Of a DNA stretch of 64,000 bases, positions 1-11,269 are shown in pieces (the stretch's first letter is position 1; each line of letters opens with the position of its first letter). The notes under the pieces were generated by a model. The model saw only the letters and a list, made by a program, of their open reading frames with translations, searched no databases and was not told the origin of the DNA. Location: the NCBI RefSeq assembly GCF_033118175.1, contig NW_026870888.1, forward strand, positions 620,001 to 684,000, read 5' to 3'. Source of the DNA: Dama dama. Taxonomy: Eukaryota > Chordata > Mammalia > Artiodactyla > Cervidae. The position numbers were made by a program, and so were the translations under genes.

Positions 1-132
1 ATGAGACTTCCCCCTCGCCGCGAGATGAGGCCCGATTCCACTGCACTGCGTGCAGAGCAATTCCGTGTTCCACATCAAACGTGAAAGGAGCTTTGTATCC
101 TTGATGGCACTCCAGAGAAAACCCAAAGTAAC
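1..132. repeat. Partial monomer at left window edge (m0)
   Basis: This is the last 132 bases of a monomer cut by the window start. It carries GAGCTTTG instead of the usual GAGCCTTG, and AAAGTAACTG where other monomers have AAGATCACTG. The GAGCTTTG variant recurs in the right end of m3 near 2470, which ties it to the trimeric pattern at this edge. The array clearly continues beyond the window. Confidence 0.85.
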
Positions 133-3100
133 TGTCTCAAGTCTAGAAGGATCCTGAGGCCACTGTAGCAGCACGAAAGGCTCCGTGGACCCCAAATCAT
201 CTCGAGATGAGAGCTGAGTCCCTGGCTTCGACTTAAGAGGAAAACCAAGTTTCCTCAAGCACCTCAAGAGGAGGCTTCTCTCAGCTACAGGTATTTGAGA
301 GGGACCCGGAGTTTGTGGCCTCAAGTGGAATGGACACCGAGATGCTCTGACTCGAAGTAAGGCCGGATATCCCTGCAGTGAATTGAATGCAGGCTCGTCT
401 TGCATCTCCCAAGACGAAGGGATGTCTGAATCCCCTGTGGAGACCACAGAGAAAGAACTAGTCCTCCGCCTCATTGCGACCGGAGGCCTCACATCCTTTG
501 AAAACTCGAGAGGTCCGCGGAGATCAATGCTTCCAAAGGAGACGATGCCTGACTCCTCTTGAAAATGGTTAGGAGTCCCAGGATCCCTGTCCACATGGAC
601 GGGGACACTGGGTCTCCCGCCTCACGTGGAGACGCGTCCCAATTTCCATGCCAAGACTCGAGGAGAATCCCGAGGTGTCCCTCGCACCTAGGCAGGAGTC
701 CTGACGTCGCTGAACAAACACGTGTCTGGAAGGGCCCTCCCCATCGTAACTCGAGAATATACCCCAGGTTCCGGCCGCAACTCGAGAAAAACCATGAGAC
801 TTCCCCCTCGCCGCGAGATGAGGCCCGATTCCCCTGGACTGCGTGCAGAGCAATTCCGTGTTCCACATCAAACTGGAAAGGAGCCTTGATTTCCTTGATG
901 GCACTCCAGAGAAAACCCAAGATCACTGTCTCAAGTCTAGAGGGATCCTGAGGTCACAAGAGCAACACGAAAGGGCTCCGTGGACCCCAAATCAACTCGA
1001 GATGAGAGCTTAGTCCCTGGCTTCGACTCAAGAGGAATCCCAACTTTCCACAAGCACCTCAAGAGGAGGCTTCTCTCAGCTACAGGTATGTGAGAGGACC
1101 CTGAGTTTGTGGCCTCAAGTGGAATGGACACCGAGATGCTCTGACTCGAAGTAAGGCCGGATATCCCTGCAGTGAATTGAATGCAGGCTCGTCTTGCATC
1201 TCCCAAGACAAAGGGATGTCTGAATCCCCTGTGGAGAAAACAGAGAAAGACCTAGTCCTCAGCCTCATCGCGACCGGAGGCCTCACATCCTTTGAAAACT
1301 CGAGAGGTCCGCGGAGATCAATGCTTCCAAAGGAGACGATGCCTGACTCCTCTTGAAAATGGTTAGGAGTCCCAGGATCCCTGTCCACATGGACGGGGAC
1401 CCTGGGTCTCCCGCGTCACGTGGAGACGCGTCCCAATTGCCATGCCAAGACTCGAGGAGAATCCCGAGGTGTCCCTCGCACCTAGGCAGGAGTCCTGACG
1501 TCGCTGAACAAACACGTGTCTGGAAGGGCCCTCCCCGACGTAACTCGAGAATATACCCCAGGTTCCGGCCGCAACTCGAGAAAAACCATGAGACTTCCCC
1601 CTCGCCACGAGATGAGGCCCGATTCCCCTGCACTGCGTGCAGAGCAATTCCGAGTTCCACATCAAACGTGAAAGGAGCCTTGATTTCCTTGATGGCACTC
1701 CAGAGAAAACCCAAGATCACTGTCTCAAGTCTAGAGGGATCCTGAGGTCACTGGAGCAACACGAAAGGGCTCCGTGGACCCCAAATCAACTCGAGATGAG
1801 AACTTCGTCCCTGGCTTCGACTCAAGAGGAATACTAACTTTCCACAAGCACCTCAAGAGGAGGCTTCTCTCAGCTACAGGTATGTGAGTGGGACCCTGAG
1901 TTTGTGGCCTCAAGTGGAATGGACACCGAGATGCTCTGACTCGAAGTAAGGCCGGATATCCCTGCAGTGAATTGAATGCAGGCTCGTCCTGCATCTCCCA
2001 AGACGAAGGGATGTCTGAATCCCCTGTGGAGACCACAGAGAAAGACCTAGTCATCCGCCTCATCGCGACCGGAGGCCTCACATCCTTCGAAAACTTGAGA
2101 GGTCCGCGGAGATCAATGCTTCCAAAGGAGACGATGCCTGACTCCTCTTGAAAATGGATAGGAGTCCCAGGATCCCTGTGGCACGTGTAAAGGGACCCTG
2201 GGTCTTCCACTTCACGTGGAGACGCGTCCCAAATGCCATGCGAAGACTCGAGGAAAATCCCGAGTTGTCCCTCGCACCTAGGCAGGAGTCCTGACGTCGC
2301 TGAACAAACACGTGTCTGGAAGGGCCCTCCCTGTCATAACTCGAGAATATACCCCAGGTTCCGGCCGCAACTCGAGAAAAACCATGAGACTTCCCCCTCG
2401 CCACGAGATGAGGTCCGATTCCCCTGCACTGCGTGCAGAGCAATTCCGTGTTCCACATCAAACGTGAAAGGAGCTTTGATTTCCTTGATGGCACTCCAGA
2501 GAAAAGCCAAAGTCACTGTCTCAAGTCTAGAAGGATCCTGAGGCCACTGCAGCAGCACGAAAGGGCTCCGTGGACCCCAAATCAACTCGAGATGAGAGCT
2601 GAGTCCCTGGCTTCGACTTAAGAGGAAAACCAAGTTTCCTCAAGCACCTCAAGAGGAGGCTTCTCTCAGCTACAGGTATGTGAGAGGGACCCTGAGTTTG
2701 TGGCCTCAAGTGGAATGGACACCGAGATGCTCTGACTCGAAATCAGGCCGGATATCCCTGCAGTGAATTGAATGCAGGCTCGTCTTGCATCTCCCAAGAC
2801 GAAGGGATGTCTGAATCCCCTGTGGAGACCACAGAGAAAGAACTATTCCTCCGCCTCATTGCGACCGTAGGCCTCACATCCTTTGAAAACTCGCGAGGTC
2901 CGCGGAGATCAATGCTTCCAAAGGAGACGATGCCTGACTCCTCTTGAAAATGGTTAGAATTCCCAGGATCCCTGTCCACATGGACGGGGAACCTGGGTCT
3001 CCCGCCTCACGTGGAGACGCGTCCCAATTGCCATGCCAAGACTCGAGGAGAATCCCGAGGTGTGCCTCGCACCTAGGCAGGAGTCCTGAGGTCGCTGAAC

Positions 3101-3415
3101 AAACTCGTGTCTGGAAGGGCCCTCCCCATCGTAACTCGAGAATATACCCCAGGTTCCGGCCGCAACTCCAGGAAAACCATGAGACTTCCCCCTCGCCGCG
3201 AGATGAGGCCCGATTCCCCTGGACTGCGTGCAGAGCAATTCCGTGTTCCACATCAAACGGGAAAGGAGCCTTGATTTCCTTGATGGCACTCCAGAGAAAA
3301 CCCAAGATCACTGTCTCAAGTCTAGAGGGATCCTGAGGTCACAAGAGCAACACGAAAGGGCTCCGTGGACCCCAAATCAACTCGAGATGAGAGCTTAGTC
3401 CCTGGCTTCGACTCA
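1..3415. repeat. Trimeric (~2385-bp) higher-order pattern at left edge
   Basis: The stretch from 1 to about 1030 matches the stretch from about 2385 to 3415 better than it matches the monomers between. Shared private bases include GAGCTTTG, TAGAAGGATCC, AAAACCAAGTTTCC, GAAAGAACTA, CACATGGACGGGG, CCCCATCGTAAC, a GGACTGCG where others have GCACTGCG, and GTCACAAGAGCAAC. The lag is 2384-2385 bp, three monomers. m2 also carries CACATGGACGGGG, so the exchange history is not a clean trimer duplication. Confidence 0.65.
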
Positions 3416-5698
3416 AGAGGAATACTAACTTTCCACAAGCACCTCAAGAGGAGGCTTCTCTCAGCTACAGGTATGTGAGAGGGACCCTGAGTTTGTGGCC
3501 TCAATTGGAATGGACACCGAGATGCTCTGACTCGAAGTAAGGCCGGATATCCCTGCAGTGAAGTGAATGCAGGCTCGTCCTGCATCTCCCAAGACGAAGG
3601 GATGTCTGAATCCCCTGTGGAGACCACAGAGAAAGAACTAGTCCTCCGCCTCATCGCGACCGGAGGCCTCACATCCTTTGAAAACTCGAGAGGTCCGCGG
3701 AGATCAATGCTTCCAAGGGAGACGATGCTTGACTCCTCTTGAAAATGGATAGGAGTCCCAGGATCCCTGTGGCACGTGGAAAGGGACTCTGGGTCTCCCG
3801 CCTCACGTGGAGACACGTCCCAATTGCCATGCCAAGACTCGAGGAGAATCCCAAGTTGTCCCTCGCACCTAGGCAGGAGTCCTGACGTCGCTGAACAAAC
3901 ACGTGTCTGGAAGGGCCCTCCCCGTCGTAACTCGAGAATATACCCCAGGTTCCGGCCGGAACTCGAGAAAAACCATGAGACTTCCCCCTTGCCGCGAGAT
4001 GAGGCCCGATTCCCCTGCACTGCGTCAGAGCAATTCCTTATTCCACATCAAAAGTGAAAGGAGCCTTGATTTCCTTGATGGCACTCCAGAGAAAACCCAA
4101 GATCACTGTCTCTAGTCTAGAGGGATCCTGAGGTCACTGTAGCAACACGAAAGGGCTCCGTGGACCCCAAAATCAACTCGAGATGAGAGCTTCATCCCTG
4201 GCTTCGACTCAAGAGGAATACCAACTTTCCACAAGCACCTCAAGAGGAGGCTTCTCTCAGATACAAGTATGTGAGAGGGCCCCTGAGTTTGTTGCCTCAA
4301 GTGGAATGGACACCGAGATGCTCTGACTCGAAGTAAGGCCGGATATCCCTGCAGTGAATTGAATGCAGACTTGTCTTGGATCTCCCAAGAAGAAGGGATG
4401 TCTGAATCCCCTATGGAAATGACAGAGAACGACCGAGTTCTCCGCCTCATCGCGAGCGGAGGCCTCACATCCTTTGAAAACTCGAGAGGTCCGCGGAAAT
4501 CAATGCTTCCAAAGGAGAAGATGCCTGACTACTCTTGAAAATGGATAGGAGTCCCAGGATCCCTGTGGCACGTGGAAAGGGACCCTGGGTCTCCCGCCTC
4601 ACGTGGAGACGCGTCCCAATTGCCATGCCAAGACTCGAGGAGAATCCTGAGGTGTCCCTCGCACCTAGGCAGGAGTCCTGACGTCGCTGAACAAACACGT
4701 GTCTGGAAGGGCCCTCCCCGTCGTAACTCGAGAATATACCCCAGGTTCCGGCCGCAACTCTAGAAAAACCATGAGACTTCCCCCTCGCCGCGAGATGAGG
4801 CCTGATTCCCCTGCCCTGCGTGCAGACCAATTCCGTGTTCCACATCAAACGTGAAAGGAGCCGTGATTTCCTTGATGGCACTCCAGAGAAAACCCAAGAT
4901 CACTGTCTCTAGTCTAGAGTGATCCTGTGGTCACTGTAGCAACACGAAAGGGCTCCGTGGACCCCAAATCTACTCGAGATGAGAGCTTAGTCCCTGGCTT
5001 CGAATCAAGAGGAATACCAACTTTCCACAAGCACCTCAAGAGGAGGATAGTCTCAGCTACAGGTATGTGAGAGGGACCCTGAGTTTGTGGCCTCAAGTGG
5101 AATGGACACCGAGATGCTCTGACTCAAAGTAAGGCCAGATATCCCTGCAGTGAATTGAATGCAGGCTCGTCTTGCATCTCCCAAGACGAAGGGATGTCTG
5201 AATCCCCTGTGGAGACGACAGAGAAAGACTTAGGCCTCCGCCTCTTCGCGACCGGAGCCTCACATCCTTTGAAAACTCGAGAGGTCTGCGGAGATCAATG
5301 CTTCCAAAGGAGACGATAGCTGGCTCTTCTTGAAAATGGATAGGAGTCCCAGGATGCCTGTGGCACGTGGAAAGGGACCCTGGGTCTCCCGCCTCACGTG
5401 GAGACGCGTCCCAATTGCCATGCCAAGACTCGAGGAGAATCCCGAGGTGTCCCTCGCACCTAGGCAGGAGTCCTGACGTCGCTGAACAAACACGTGTCTG
5501 GAAGGGCCCTCCCCGTCGTAACTCGAGAATATACCCCAGGTTCCGGCCGCAACTCGGGAAAAACCATGAGACTTCCCCCTCGCCGCGAGATGAGGCCCGA
5601 TTCCCCTGCACTGCGTGCAGAGCAATTCCGTGTTCCACATCAAACGTGAAAGGAGCCTTGATTTCCTTGATGGCACTCCAGAGAAAACCCAAGATCAC

Positions 5699-8600
5699 TG
5701 TCTCAAGTCTAGAGGGATCCTGAGGTTACTGGAGCAACACGAAAGGGCTCCGTGGACCCCAAATCTACTCGAGATGAGAGCTTAGACCCTGGCTTCGAAT
5801 CAAGAGGAATACCAACTTTTCACAAGCACCTCAAGAGGAGGATTCTCTCAGCTACAGGTATGTGAGAGGGACCCTGAGTTTGTGGCCTCAAGTGGAATGG
5901 ACACCGAGATTCTCTGACTCGAAGTAAGGCCGGATATCCCTGCAGTGAATTGAATGCAGGCTCGTCTTGCATCTCCCAAGACGAAGGGATGTCTGAATCC
6001 CCTGTGGAGACCACAGAGAAATACCTAATTCTCCGCCTCATCGCGACCGGAGGCTTCACATCCTTTGAAAACTCGAGAGGTCCGCGGAGATCAATGCTTC
6101 CAAAGGAGACGATGCCTGACTCCTCTTGAAAATGGAAAGGAGTCCCAAGATCCCTGTGGCACGTGGAAAGGGACCATGGGTCTCCCGCCACACGTGGAGA
6201 TGCGTCCCTATTGCCATGCCAAGACTCCAGGAGAATCCCGAGGTGTCCCTCACACCTAGGCAGGAGTCCTGACGTTGCTGAACAAACACGTGTCTGGAAG
6301 GGCCCTCCCCGTCGTAAATCGAGAATATACCCCAGGTTCCGGCCGCTACTCGAGAAAAACCATGAGACTTCCCCCTCGCCGCGAGATGAGGCCCGATTCC
6401 CCTGCACTGTGTGCAGAGCAATTCCGTGTTCCACATCAAACGTGAAAGGAGGCTTGATTTCCATGATGGCACTCCAGAGAAAACCCAAGATCACTGTCTC
6501 AAGTCTAGAGGGATCCTGAGGTCACTGGAGCAACACGAAAGGGCTCCGTGGACCCCAAATCAACTCGAGAGGAGAGCTTAGTCCCTGGCTTCGACTCAAG
6601 AGGAATACCAACTTTTCACAAGCACCTCAAGAGGAGGCTTCTCTCAACTACAGGTAAGTGAGAGGGACCCTGAGTTTGTGGCCTCAAGTGGAATGGACAC
6701 TGAGATGCTCTGACTCGAAGTAAGGTCGGATATCCCTGCAGTGAATTGAATGCAGGCTGGTCTTGCATCTCCCAAGACGAAGGGATGTCGGAATCCCCTG
6801 TGGAGACGACAGAGAAAGACCTAGTCCTCCGCCTCATCGCGACCGGAGGCCTCACATCCTTTGAAAACTCGAGAGGTCTGCGGAGATCAATGCTTCCAAA
6901 GAAGACGATGCCTGACTCTTCTTGAAAATGGATAGGAGTCCCAGGATACCTGTGGCACGAGCAAAGGGACCCTGGGGCTCCCGCCTCATGTGGAGACGCG
7001 TCCCAATTGCCATGCCAAGACTCGAGGAGAATCCCGAGGTGTCCCTCGCACCTAGGCAGGAGTCCTGACGTCGCTGAACAAACACGTGTCTGGAAGGGCC
7101 CTCCCTGTCGTAACTTGAGAATATAGCCCAGGTTCCGGCCGCAACTCGAGAAAAACCATGAGACTTCCCCCTCGCCGAGAGATGAGGCCCGATTCCCCTG
7201 CACTGCGTGCAGAGCAATTCCGTGTTCCACATCAAACGTGAAAGGAGCCTTGATTTCCTTGATGGCACTCCAGAGAAAACCCAAGTTCACTGTCTCAAGT
7301 CTAGAGGGATCCTGAGGTCACTGTAGCAACACGAAATTGCTCCGTGGATCCCAAATCATCTCGAGATGAGAGCTTAGTCCCTGGCTTCGACTCAAGAGGC
7401 ATACCAACTTTAAAAGAGCACCTCAAGAGGAGGCTTCTCTCAGCTACAGGTATGTGAGAGGGACCCTGAGTTTGCGGCCTCAAGTGGAATGGACACCGAG
7501 ATGCTCTGACTCGAAGTAAGGCCGGATATCCCTGCAGTGAATTTAATGCAGGCTCGTCTTGCATATCCCAAGACGAAGGGATGTCTGAATCCCCTGTGGA
7601 GACCACAGAGAAAGACCTAATTTTCCGCCTCATCGCGAGCGGAGGCCTCACATCCTTTGAAAACTCGAGAGGTCCGCGGAGATCAATGCTTCCAAAGGAG
7701 ACGATGCCTGACTCCTCTTGAAAATGGATAGGAGTCCCAAGATCCCTGTGGCACGTGGAAAGGGACCATGGGTCTCCCGCCTCACGTGGAGACGCGTCCC
7801 TATTGCCATGCCAAGACTCCAGGAGAATCCCGAGGTGTCCCTCGCACCTAGGCAGGAGTCCTGACGTTCCTGAACAAACACGTGTCTGGAAGGGCCCTCC
7901 CCGTCGTAACTCGAGAATATACCCCAGGTTCCGGCCGCAACTCGAGAAAAACCATGAGACTTCCCCCTCGCCGCGAGATGAGGCCCGATTCCCTGCACTG
8001 CGTGCAGAGCAATTCCGTGTTCCACATCAAACGTGAAAGGAGGCTTGATTTCCTTGATGGCACTCCAGAGAAAACCCAAGATCACTGTCTCAAGTCTAGA
8101 GGGATCCTGAGGTCACTGGAGCAACACGAAAGGGCTCCATGGACCCCAAATCAACTCGAGATGAGAGCTTAGTCCCTGGCTTCGACTCAAGAGGAATACC
8201 AACTTTTCACAAGCACCTCAAGAGGAGGCTTCTCACAGCTACAGGTAAGTGAGAGGGACCCTGAGTTTGTGGCCTCAAGTGGAATGGACACTGAGATGCT
8301 CTGACTCGAAGTAAGGCCGGATATCCCTGCAGTGAATTGAATGCAGGCTGGTCTTGCATCTCCCAAGACGAAGGGATGTCTGAATCCCCTGTGGAGACGA
8401 CAGAGAAAGACCTAGTACTCCGCCTCATTGCGAGCGGAGGCCTCACATCCTTTGAAAACTCGAGAGGTCTGCGGAGATCAATGCTTCCAAAGAAGACGAT
8501 GCCTGACTCTTCTTGAAAATGGATAGGAGTCCCAGGATCCCTGTGGCACGTGGAAAGGGACCCTGGTGCTCCCGCCTCATGTGGAGACGCGTCCCAATTG

Positions 8601-8881
8601 CCATGCCAAGACTCGAGGAGAATCCCGAAGTTTCCCTCGCACCTAGGCAGGAGTCCTGACGTCGCTGAACAAACACGTGTCTGGAAGGGCCCTCCCCGTC
8701 GTAACTTGAGAATATAGCCCAGGTTCCGGCCGCAACTCGAGAAAAACCATGAGACTTCCCACTCGCCGAGAGATGAGGCCCGATTCCCCTGCACTGCGTG
8801 CAGAGCAATTCCGTATTCCACATCAAAAATGAAAGGAGCCTTGATTTCCTTGATGGCACTCCAGAGAAAACCCAAGTTCAC
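5699..8881. repeat. Two tandem dimers (m8-m9 and m10-m11), 1591-bp unit
   Basis: m8 resembles m10, and m9 resembles m11, at a lag of 1591 bp. m8 and m10 share CGTCCCTATTGCC and ACTCCAGGAG. m9 and m11 share AAGAAGACGATG with CTCTTCTTG, GAGAATATAGCCC, and a GGTAAGTGAG in place of GGTATGTGAG. The two dimers differ at many scattered bases, so the duplication is not very recent. Confidence 0.7.
6649..6662 (+). other. Consensus-like 5' splice-donor motif in m9 (also 8240-8253 in m11)
   Basis: Nearly every monomer has CTACAG followed by GTATGTGAG, which resembles a splice donor, preceded by a pyrimidine-rich CTTCTCTCAG. In m9 and m11 one base differs and gives CAG then GTAAGTGAG, the full mammalian donor consensus (GTAAGT at 6654-6659 and 8245-8250). 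No transcript evidence is available in the sequence. This is a motif match only, and use by spliceosomes is speculative. Confidence 0.4.
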
Positions 8882-9677
8882 TGTCTCAAGTCTAGAGGGA
8901 TCCTGAGGTCACTGTAGCAACACGAAAGGGCTCCGTGGACCCCAAATCAACTCGAGATGAGAGCTTAGTCCCTGGCTTCGACTCAAGAGGCATACCAACT
9001 TTCCACAAGCACCTCAAGAGGAGGCTTCTCTCAGCTACAGGTATGTGAGAGGGCCCCTGAGTTTGTGGTCTCAAGTGGAATGGACACCGAGATGCTCTGA
9101 CTCGAAGGAAGGCCTGATATCCCTGCAGTGAATTGAATGCAGGCTCGTCTTGCATCTCCCACGACGAAGGGATGTCTCAATCCCCTGTGGAGACCACAGA
9201 GAAAGACCTAGTTCTCCACCTCATCGCCACCGGAGGCCTCACGTCCTTTGAAAACTCGAGAGGTCCGCGGAGATCAATGCTTCCAAAGGAGACGATGCCT
9301 GACTCCTCTTGAAAATGGATAGGAGTCTCAGGATCCCTGTGGCACGTGGAAAGCGACCCTGGGTCTCCCGCCTCACCTGGAGACGCGTCCCAATGGCCAA
9401 GCCAAGACTCGAGGAGAATCCCGAGGTGTCCCTCGCACCTAGGCAGGAGTCCTGACGTCGCTGAACAAACACGTGTCTGGAAGGGCCCTCCCCGTCGTAA
9501 CTCAGGAATATACCCCAGGTTCCAGCTGCAACTCGAGAAAAACCATGAGACTTCCCCCTCGCCACTGGATGAGGCCCGATTCCCCTGCACTGCGTGCAGA
9601 GCAATTCCGTGTTCCACATCAAACGTGAAAGGAGCCTTGATTTCCTTGATGGCACTCCAGAGAAAACCGAAGATCAC
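8882..9677. repeat. m12: domain-M-like monomer isolated in domain L
   Basis: Unlike its neighbours this copy has CTCCCACGACG (near 9158), AAGGAAGGCC (near 9103), CTCACGTCC (near 9236) and CCAATGGCCAAGCC (near 9391), all but the last in domain-M form. It also has GTAACTCAGGAATATACC near 9500, close to GTAACTCGGGAATATACC of m35. Its right end is ordinary domain-L sequence (AAACGTGAAAGG). It looks like a conversion tract, or a relic of an ancestor of domain M. Confidence 0.65.
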
Positions 9678-11269
9678 TGTCTCAAGTCTAGAGGGATCCT
9701 GAGGTCACTGGAGCAGCGGGAAAGGGCTCCGTGGACCGCAAATCAACTTGAGATGAGAGCTTAGTCCCTGGCTTCGACTCAAGAGGAATACCAACTTTCC
9801 ACAAGCACCTCAAGAGGAGGCTTCTCTCAGCTGCAAGTATGTGAGAGGGACCCTGAGTTTGTGGCCTCAAGTGGAATGGACACCGAGATGCTCTGACTCG
9901 AAATAAGGCGGGATATCTTTGCAGTGAATTGAATGCAGGCTCGCCTTGCATCTCCCAAGACGAAGGGATGTCTGAATCCCCAGTGGAGACCACAGAGAAA
10001 AACCTAGTCCTCCGCCTCAACGCGACCGGAGGCCTCACATCCTTTGAAAACTCGAGAGGTCCGCGGAGATCAATGCTTCCAAAGGAGACGATGCCTGACT
10101 CCTCTTGAAAATGGTTAGAAGTCCCAGGATCCCTGTGGCACGTGGAAAGGGACCCTGGGTCTCCCGCCTCACGTGGAGACGCGTCCCAATTGCCATGCCA
10201 AGACTCGAGGAGAATCCAGAGGTGTCCCTCGCACCTAGGCAGGAGTCCTGACGTCGCTGAACAAACATGTGTCTGGAAGGGCCCTCGCCGTCGTAACTCG
10301 AGAATATACCCCAGGTTCCGGCCGAAACTCGAGAAAAACCATGAGACTTCCCTCTCGCCGCGAGATGAGGCCCGATTCCCCTGAACTGCTTGCAGAGCAA
10401 TTCCGTGTTCCACATCAAAAATGAAAGGAGCCTTTATTTCCTTGATGGGACTCCAGTGAAAACCCAAGATCTCTGTCTCAAGTCTAGAGGGATCCTGAGG
10501 TCACTGGAGCAACACGAAAGGGCTCCGTGGACACCAAATCAACTCGAGATGAGAGCTTAGTCCCTGGCTTCGACTCAAGAGGAATACCAACTTTTCACAA
10601 GCACCTCAAGAGGAGGCTTCTCTCAGCTACATGTAAGTGATAGGGACCCTGAGTTTGTGGCCTCAAGTGGAATGGACACCGAGATGCTCTGACTCAAAGT
10701 AAGGCCGGATATTCCAACAGTGAAGTGAATGCAGGCTCGTCTTGGATCTGCCAAGACGAAGGGATGTCTGAATCCCCTGTGGAGACGACAGAGAAAGACC
10801 TAGTCCTCCGCCTCATCGCGACCGGAGGCCTCATATCCTTTGAAAACTCGAGAGGTCTGCGGAGATCAATGCTTCCAAAGAAGACGATGCCTGACTCTTC
10901 TTGAAAATGGATAGAAGACCCAGGATCACTGTGGCACATGCAAAGGGACCCTGGGTCTCCCGCCTCACGTGAAGACGCGTCCCAATTGCCATGCCAAGAC
11001 TCGAGGAGAATCCAGAGGTGTCCCTCGCACCTAGGCAGGAGTCCTGACGTCGCTGAACAAACATGTGTCTGGAAGGGCCCTCCCCGTCGTAACTCGAGAA
11101 TATACCCCAGGTTCCGGCCGAAACTCGAGAAAAACCATGAGACTTCCCCCTCGCCATGAGATGAGGCCCGATTCCCCTGCACTGCGTGCAGAGCAATTCC
11201 GTGTTCCACATCAAACGTGAAAGAAGCCTTGATTTCCTTGATGGCACTCCAGAGAAAACCCAAGATCAC
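9678..11269. repeat. m13-m14 adjacent similar monomers
   Basis: The two neighbours share variants in their right halves that the rest lack: AATCCAGAGGTGTCC, AACAAACATGTGTCTGG and TTCCGGCCGAAACTCG. Their left halves differ: m14 has GATATTCCAACAGTG and CTCTTCTTG, whereas m13 has GATATCTTTGCAGTG. This fits duplication or conversion of a half-monomer tract between neighbours. m14 has lost the donor-like GGTAAGT context (ACATGTAAGTG). Confidence 0.6.
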
